NCBI GenBank assembly: GCA_903872005.1
Contig: CAIQJD010000864.1
Location: 1-5,687, forward strand
DNA: 5,687 nucleotides
Direction: 5' to 3'
Source of the DNA: an uncultured bacterium
Lineage (GTDB): Bacteria; Chloroflexota; Anaerolineae; JACIWP01
Part shown: in pieces, positions 1 through 3,121 of the stretch
Position numbering within the stretch: position 1 is the stretch's first letter
How the letters are laid out: every line of letters begins with the position of its first letter
Notes under the pieces: generated by a model
Told to the model about the DNA's origin: nothing
The model's database searches: none
What the model saw: only the letters and a program-made list of their open reading frames with translations
Translations under genes and position numbers: made by a program

Positions 1-470
1 ATGCCGAGGTATTCGAGGAACTTGAGACCGGTCGAGCCGGCCAGGAGCGCCGCCCCGATGACCGCCAGGATGCCGCCAGGGATGAGGGGCCACCAGGCGA
101 CGTGCGGCGTGAAGAGCGCGCTGGCCAGGGTGATCAGGCCCCAGCCGCCGGCGAAAGCCAACAGGAACAACCCGCCCGAAGCCGGCTCGGCATAGTTAGG
201 CCCGATCCCTTCCACTAACAGGGCGCCGACGCCAATGCCGGCCACGATGCCGCCCGGAATCAGCAGACCGATGCGGCGGGTCGCCGCGCCCCAGACCAGG
301 AAGACCACTCCCAGGGCCAGAGGGAAGTAGATGCCCAGATCAACCTTGAGGACTTGATTCAGGAACAGGAAGACGCCGATGGCGATGAGGACGATGCCGC
401 CGATCCAACCGGCGCGGTTCTTTGTCACAACGTTCGGGGTTTGGGTTTCATTCGTTTCTTGAGCGCTCAT
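1..470 (-). CDS. Small polytopic membrane protein, DUF5668/LiaI-LiaF-like (C-terminus cut by window edge)
   Basis: Starting from ATG at 470-468, the minus-strand frame is open to the window edge and gives 156 residues without a stop. Residues 1-19 are hydrophilic (MSAQETNETQ...). About five hydrophobic segments follow, at roughly 22-39, 46-61, 67-87, 99-120 and 126-145. The repeated pattern of Gly-rich helix, short loop and next helix (GGIVLIAIGVFLFLNQV, then FPLALGVVFLVWGA) resembles the LiaI/LiaF transmembrane region (DUF5668) found in envelope-stress proteins; the family link is my recognition, not a search result. The start is chosen for the strong GGAGGT Shine-Dalgarno at 482-477. An in-frame ATG at 509-507 would add 13 residues but has no good ribosome site. 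The gene lies behind its own promoter region, separated from the upstream operon by a terminator. Function is unknown; an inner-membrane stress or sensing role is a guess. Confidence 0.85.
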   Translation of the reverse strand, partial: MSAQETNETQTPNVVTKNRAGWIGGIVLIAIGVFLFLNQVLKVDLGIYFPLALGVVFLVWGAATRRIGLLIPGGIVAGIGVGALLVEGIGPNYAEPASGGLFLLAFAGGWGLITLASALFTPHVAWWPLIPGGILAVIGAALLAGSTGLKFLEYLG

Positions 471-476
471 GGTTCC

Positions 477-482
477 ACCTCC
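477..482 (-). promoter_or_regulatory. Shine-Dalgarno of the DUF5668-like gene
   Basis: GGAGGT reads on the minus strand six bases before the ATG at 470. It decides this start over the in-frame ATG at 509, which lacks such a site. Confidence 0.8.
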
Positions 483-485
483 ACA

Positions 486-530
486 ATTATACTGTGCTGT
501 TCGTTTCATCGGACTTACGGTATCAGTATA
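486..530 (-). promoter_or_regulatory. Promoter-like -10 boxes upstream of the DUF5668-like gene
   Basis: Two sigma-70-type -10 candidates read on the minus strand: TATACT at 530-525 and a perfect TATAAT at 491-486. Neither has a convincing TTGACA-like box 16-18 bp upstream. TATACT would start RNA near 518, giving a leader of about 48 nt that keeps the whole ribosome site, so it is the more sensible promoter. TATAAT would start RNA near 479, inside the Shine-Dalgarno, and would leave an almost leaderless message. This AT-richer pocket stands out in GC-rich surroundings, which supports a regulatory role. No transcript data are available here. Confidence 0.45.
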
Positions 531-561
531 GCGCGGCGGCGGAAACGAGAGATGTGCAGGA

Positions 562-612
562 AGTCATGCGCGGGGTCATACCGTGGCGTATGACCTGATG
601 TGACGGTCATGC
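562..612. promoter_or_regulatory. Cluster of GTCAT half-sites with a perfect 8-bp dyad (candidate operator)
   Basis: Four copies of an (A/G)GTCAT(A/G)C half-site lie in 51 bp: AGTCATGC at 562-569, GGTCATAC at 574-581, its exact inverse GTATGACC at 588-595, and GGTCATGC at 605-612. The middle two form a perfect inverted repeat with 8-bp arms and a 6-bp spacer. The third and fourth also pair as ATGACC (590-595) and GGTCAT (605-610) around 9 bp. The cluster lies between the upstream operon's terminator and the -10 boxes of the DUF5668-like gene, where a regulator could bind. The regulator is unknown. A simple RNA hairpin is the alternative. Confidence 0.45.
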
Positions 613-616
613 TGGC

Positions 617-656
617 AAAAAGCGCCACCCGCCGGCTGGCAGCCGGCGGGTGGCGC
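617..656 (-). terminator. Rho-independent terminator of the murF-alr / sppA / unknown-gene operon
   Basis: The segment holds a perfect 16-bp stem (656-641 paired with 637-622) around a 3-nt loop, very GC-rich, followed on the minus strand by five T residues (621-617). It starts 8 bp after the TAA at 667-665. The plus-strand side has no T-run, so it acts on the minus strand only. Confidence 0.9.
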
Positions 657-664
657 AGGCGGCG

Positions 665-2293
665 TTACTTCGTCGCCGTCGGCGCGACGGTCGGCGTCGG
701 AACCGGCGAAGGCGACGCCGCCGGCGTCGGCAGGCCGGCCGGCTCGGCCGGCGCGCCCAACCCCTGGTACGATGGACAGAGCGTCGCCCCGCGCTGCGTC
801 AGGCAATCCTCGATCTGGCCCAGCGTCAGCCGGCCGACCATCTCCAACAGGCCGTCGTCACTGCTGGCGAGGATCAGCAGAGCCGTATACTTCTCGTGGC
901 GGTCGAGGACGAACAGGCCCGTATACGCCATGCCGATGGCGCCGGCCTCCCCCAACATGACTGCCCCCTGTGTGCCGCCATAGCGGTTGAGATAATCGGA
1001 CACCCAGGCCAGATTCAGGCTGCTGAGGCCGGTCTGGTTGCTGGCGCCGGCCTGATTGATCTGACGCAGCAACGAAGCCGGACTATCGCTGACGCTCAAC
1101 ACCACGCCCTGGCTCTCCAGGATCGCCCGCGCATCGGCGGCGCCGGCCTGCTCGTAGCGCCCCAGGAGGATGACATCGGCGTCGGCCGGCGCGCTGCCGA
1201 CCAGGGACAGGCTGCGGCCACTCTGTCCCAGATAGCGCTGCAGCGCCCCGCCGGCAGCCAGCGCCTTGCTGGAAAGATCGCCGCGTTCGGGCTGCAAGTA
1301 GGCCAGGCTGATCTGCGCCCCAAAGGCCGCGGGGAAGGCGCGCAGATCGGCCGGCCGGCCAGAGAGCGCCAGGAAATCCGCCAGATTGCTCACGAAGCGA
1401 TCATTGTCGTAGCGCGCGCCGGCCTGTTCACTCAAGCAGGTCAAATCGCCCAACAGCGCGACCCGTCCCAGCTCTGCCAGCCCGACCGGCGAAAGGCGTG
1501 CGCCGGCCGGCCGACCCGAAGAGAAAGTCAGCGCGTCGCCCCACATCTGCGGCGTGGCCGTCCCCTGAATAGAATGCGCCGTTTGCAGGGCCATGGCCTG
1601 CAATCCGTCAGTCAGTGGGCCGGCCTCGAACTGCGTCAAGATGGGGCGCTGAAAGTGGCCGTCGTTGGTCTCCAGATTGTAGAGGTAATCGTCGGCGAAG
1701 AATGCGCCGAACAGGCCGGCGATGCGATTGAGATAGCGCGTATCGCTCAGGATCACTTCCTGGTAGCTCTGATCGGGCAGAGGTTGATAGAAGCGATGCG
1801 TCTTCATCGGCTCGGCGATCAGCAGCAACTTGCCGCCCCGCGCGACGAACTGACGCACCGCAGCCAGCTCTTCGTCGGCATAGGGCGACTCCGGCACGAC
1901 GATGACCAGCGCCTGGGCGCTCCGCAACTGGCCCAGGAAGGCGGCCGGCTCCTCGGCGTAGCTCACGCGCGCCCCGCGCGCGGTCGCCCGGCTGAGGAGC
2001 CGGCTCAAGTCCGTCAACTCTACGTTGTTGTTGTGCGCCAGGTCCACCAGCACCCCGCCGGCCAGGGTGAGCATCTGCGCCTGGTCGGGGCGCGTGGTGG
2101 CCGGGGCCGGCGTGGCGAAAGGCAAATCATCCAGATTGGGGGCCACGATGACGCCGGGGGTATAACGCGCCATATTGCGCGGGTAGAAACGCGCCTGGCG
2201 CAGCGCGATCGGCCCATAGAAGGCGGCCAGCAGACTGGCGATCCACAACAGGCCCAGCACGACGTAGCCGGCGATGGCGAGGATGCGTTTCAT
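665..2293 (-). CDS. Membrane-anchored protein of unknown function with a GATase1-like (DUF4350/GldG-like) domain
   Basis: The protein has 542 residues. A hydrophobic helix at about 4-28 after MKR is a signal anchor or signal peptide, so the bulk is probably outside the membrane. Residues 75-310 look like the glutamine-amidotransferase-like fold of DUF4350/GldG-type proteins: a predicted strand ALVIVVPE (128-135), then acidic residues and FVARGGKLLLIAEP (149-162), and later ALLGDLTCLSEQ (279-290) followed by YDNDRFVSNLADFL (295-308), the usual GD...DN..F..NL pattern. I see no catalytic Cys-His-Glu triad, so a binding role is more likely than catalysis. Residues 320-510 are a second part I do not recognise, with two cysteines (497 and 506). 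The last 30 residues are rich in Pro, Thr and Ala, as in many Chloroflexota surface proteins. ATG overlaps the sppA stop, and AAGGAGG lies 6 bp upstream. It is the last gene of the operon. Confidence 0.88.
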   Translation of the reverse strand: MKRILAIAGYVVLGLLWIASLLAAFYGPIALRQARFYPRNMARYTPGVIVAPNLDDLPFATPAPATTRPDQAQMLTLAGGVLVDLAHNNNVELTDLSRLLSRATARGARVSYAEEPAAFLGQLRSAQALVIVVPESPYADEELAAVRQFVARGGKLLLIAEPMKTHRFYQPLPDQSYQEVILSDTRYLNRIAGLFGAFFADDYLYNLETNDGHFQRPILTQFEAGPLTDGLQAMALQTAHSIQGTATPQMWGDALTFSSGRPAGARLSPVGLAELGRVALLGDLTCLSEQAGARYDNDRFVSNLADFLALSGRPADLRAFPAAFGAQISLAYLQPERGDLSSKALAAGGALQRYLGQSGRSLSLVGSAPADADVILLGRYEQAGAADARAILESQGVVLSVSDSPASLLRQINQAGASNQTGLSSLNLAWVSDYLNRYGGTQGAVMLGEAGAIGMAYTGLFVLDRHEKYTALLILASSDDGLLEMVGRLTLGQIEDCLTQRGATLCPSYQGLGAPAEPAGLPTPAASPSPVPTPTVAPTATK

Positions 2294-2306
2294 GGCTCGC
2301 CTCCTT
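2290..2306 (-). promoter_or_regulatory. ATGA stop/start overlap with strong Shine-Dalgarno inside sppA
   Basis: The ATG of the downstream gene (2293-2291) shares bases with the sppA TGA (2292-2290), and AAGGAGG sits at 2306-2300 within the last sppA codons. This arrangement is typical of translational coupling and suggests the two proteins are made in matched amounts. Confidence 0.85.
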
Positions 2307-3102
2307 CAGACAGACCGGCTGGCGCAGCTTGCAGCCAGGAGAAGAGGCTATTCAACACGGGAACGCGTGGGGGAACCGATTTGACGCGCTGGCCGCGCAC
2401 GCCGGCGCGCTCCGCCGCCAGCCGGTTCGCGTCGGCCAGCGTCCCGATCTTGTCCACGAGGCCCAGCTTGAGCGCCTCGACGCCCAGGTACGCCTCGCCG
2501 CGCGGCAAAAGTTGCGCGTTGGATCCCAGGGGGCCGGCGCGTTGGGAGAGGACGGCCTGCAAGAAGCGTTGGCGCACGATCTCCAACTGGCGCAACTGTT
2601 CTTCCTCGCTGGCCGCGCTCAACTTGTGCGGCCCGCTGACCAGGAGATCATCGGCCGGCGGTGGGTCGCGTCGCGCCAGCGACCAGACCCCCACGTTGCC
2701 GACCGTCGAGAGGCTGGTCGCAAAGATCGTTTCGGCGGCCGCGGCGATGAAGTACGCGCCGCTGGTACCCCTGCCGTCAATCATGGCGACCACCGGCTTG
2801 CGCTCGCGCGCCCGCAACACTTCCATATACACGCGCTCGCTGTCCACCGCGCTGCCGCCAGGCGAATCAATCCGCAACACGATGCCGGCCACGGCCGCAT
2901 TGCCCAGCGCATTGCTCAACTGATCGGAGATGGCGTCGGCCGTCTCGCGCGTGATTTCGCCCTTGACCGGAATTTGCAGGACGATGGGCTGAGCCACCAG
3001 GGAGAGGCTGGCCGCATAGCCGGCGATCAGGGCAATCAACAAGGTACAGAGCCAGACGATGACGCCCCAGGCCCAGGTCGGCTTGAGATGACGTAGACTC
3101 AT
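2290..3102 (-). CDS. sppA: SppA-type signal peptide peptidase (S49 family serine protease), membrane-anchored
   Basis: The protein has 270 residues. A transmembrane segment at about 11-36 places the protease domain outside the cytoplasm. Family S49 members cut signal peptides left in the membrane after secretion and other small membrane peptides. The SppA fold is clear: VAGIVLRIDSPGGSA (71-85), KPVVAMIDGRGTSGAYFIAAAAE (102-124) with Ser114 as predicted nucleophile, TVGNVGV (133-139), SGPHK with Lys160 as predicted general base, and GEAYLGVEALKLGLVDKIG (202-220). Ser-Lys spacing is 46, close to the B. subtilis SppA dyad. The common SGGYY is SGAYF here. Length matches the short single-domain form, not the duplicated E. 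coli form. I chose ATG at 3102 because it precedes the membrane helix and has AAAAGGA at 3119-3113. Starting at 3234 would put 44 atypical residues on antisense-like sequence and overlap murF-alr by 113 bp. It follows murF-alr by 19 bp. Confidence 0.92.
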   Translation of the reverse strand: MSLRHLKPTWAWGVIVWLCTLLIALIAGYAASLSLVAQPIVLQIPVKGEITRETADAISDQLSNALGNAAVAGIVLRIDSPGGSAVDSERVYMEVLRARERKPVVAMIDGRGTSGAYFIAAAAETIFATSLSTVGNVGVWSLARRDPPPADDLLVSGPHKLSAASEEEQLRQLEIVRQRFLQAVLSQRAGPLGSNAQLLPRGEAYLGVEALKLGLVDKIGTLADANRLAAERAGVRGQRVKSVPPRVPVLNSLFSWLQAAPAGLSEGGEP

Positions 3103-3112
3103 AGGTTGTCCA

Positions 3113-3119
3113 TCCTTTT
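3113..3119 (-). promoter_or_regulatory. Ribosome binding site of sppA
   Basis: AAAAGGA lies 10 bp before the ATG at 3102, in the 19-bp gap after the murF-alr stop. It supports that start over ATG at 3234. No promoter or terminator is visible in this gap, so sppA depends on read-through from murF-alr. Confidence 0.65.
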
Positions 3120-3121
3120 GC

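Noticed and set aside
354..593. 79-codon plus-strand open frame across the intergenic region
   Set aside because: It overlaps the start of the DUF5668-like gene in antisense, and its composition is unlike that of a protein. The region is better explained by promoter boxes and half-sites.
576..806. 76-codon minus-strand open frame over the terminator
   Set aside because: It reads through a strong hairpin and T-run and overlaps the 3' end of the real gene in another frame.
650..2923. 757-codon plus-strand open frame
   Set aside because: It lies antisense to the unknown membrane protein and sppA. It starts with an Arg-rich run that mirrors the Pro/Thr tail and shows no domain. It runs through the terminator stem and has no ribosome site. 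It is a shadow of high-GC coding sequence.
2329..3096. 255-codon plus-strand open frame opposite sppA
   Set aside because: It is antisense to a clear S49 protease, with low-complexity composition and no recognisable motif.
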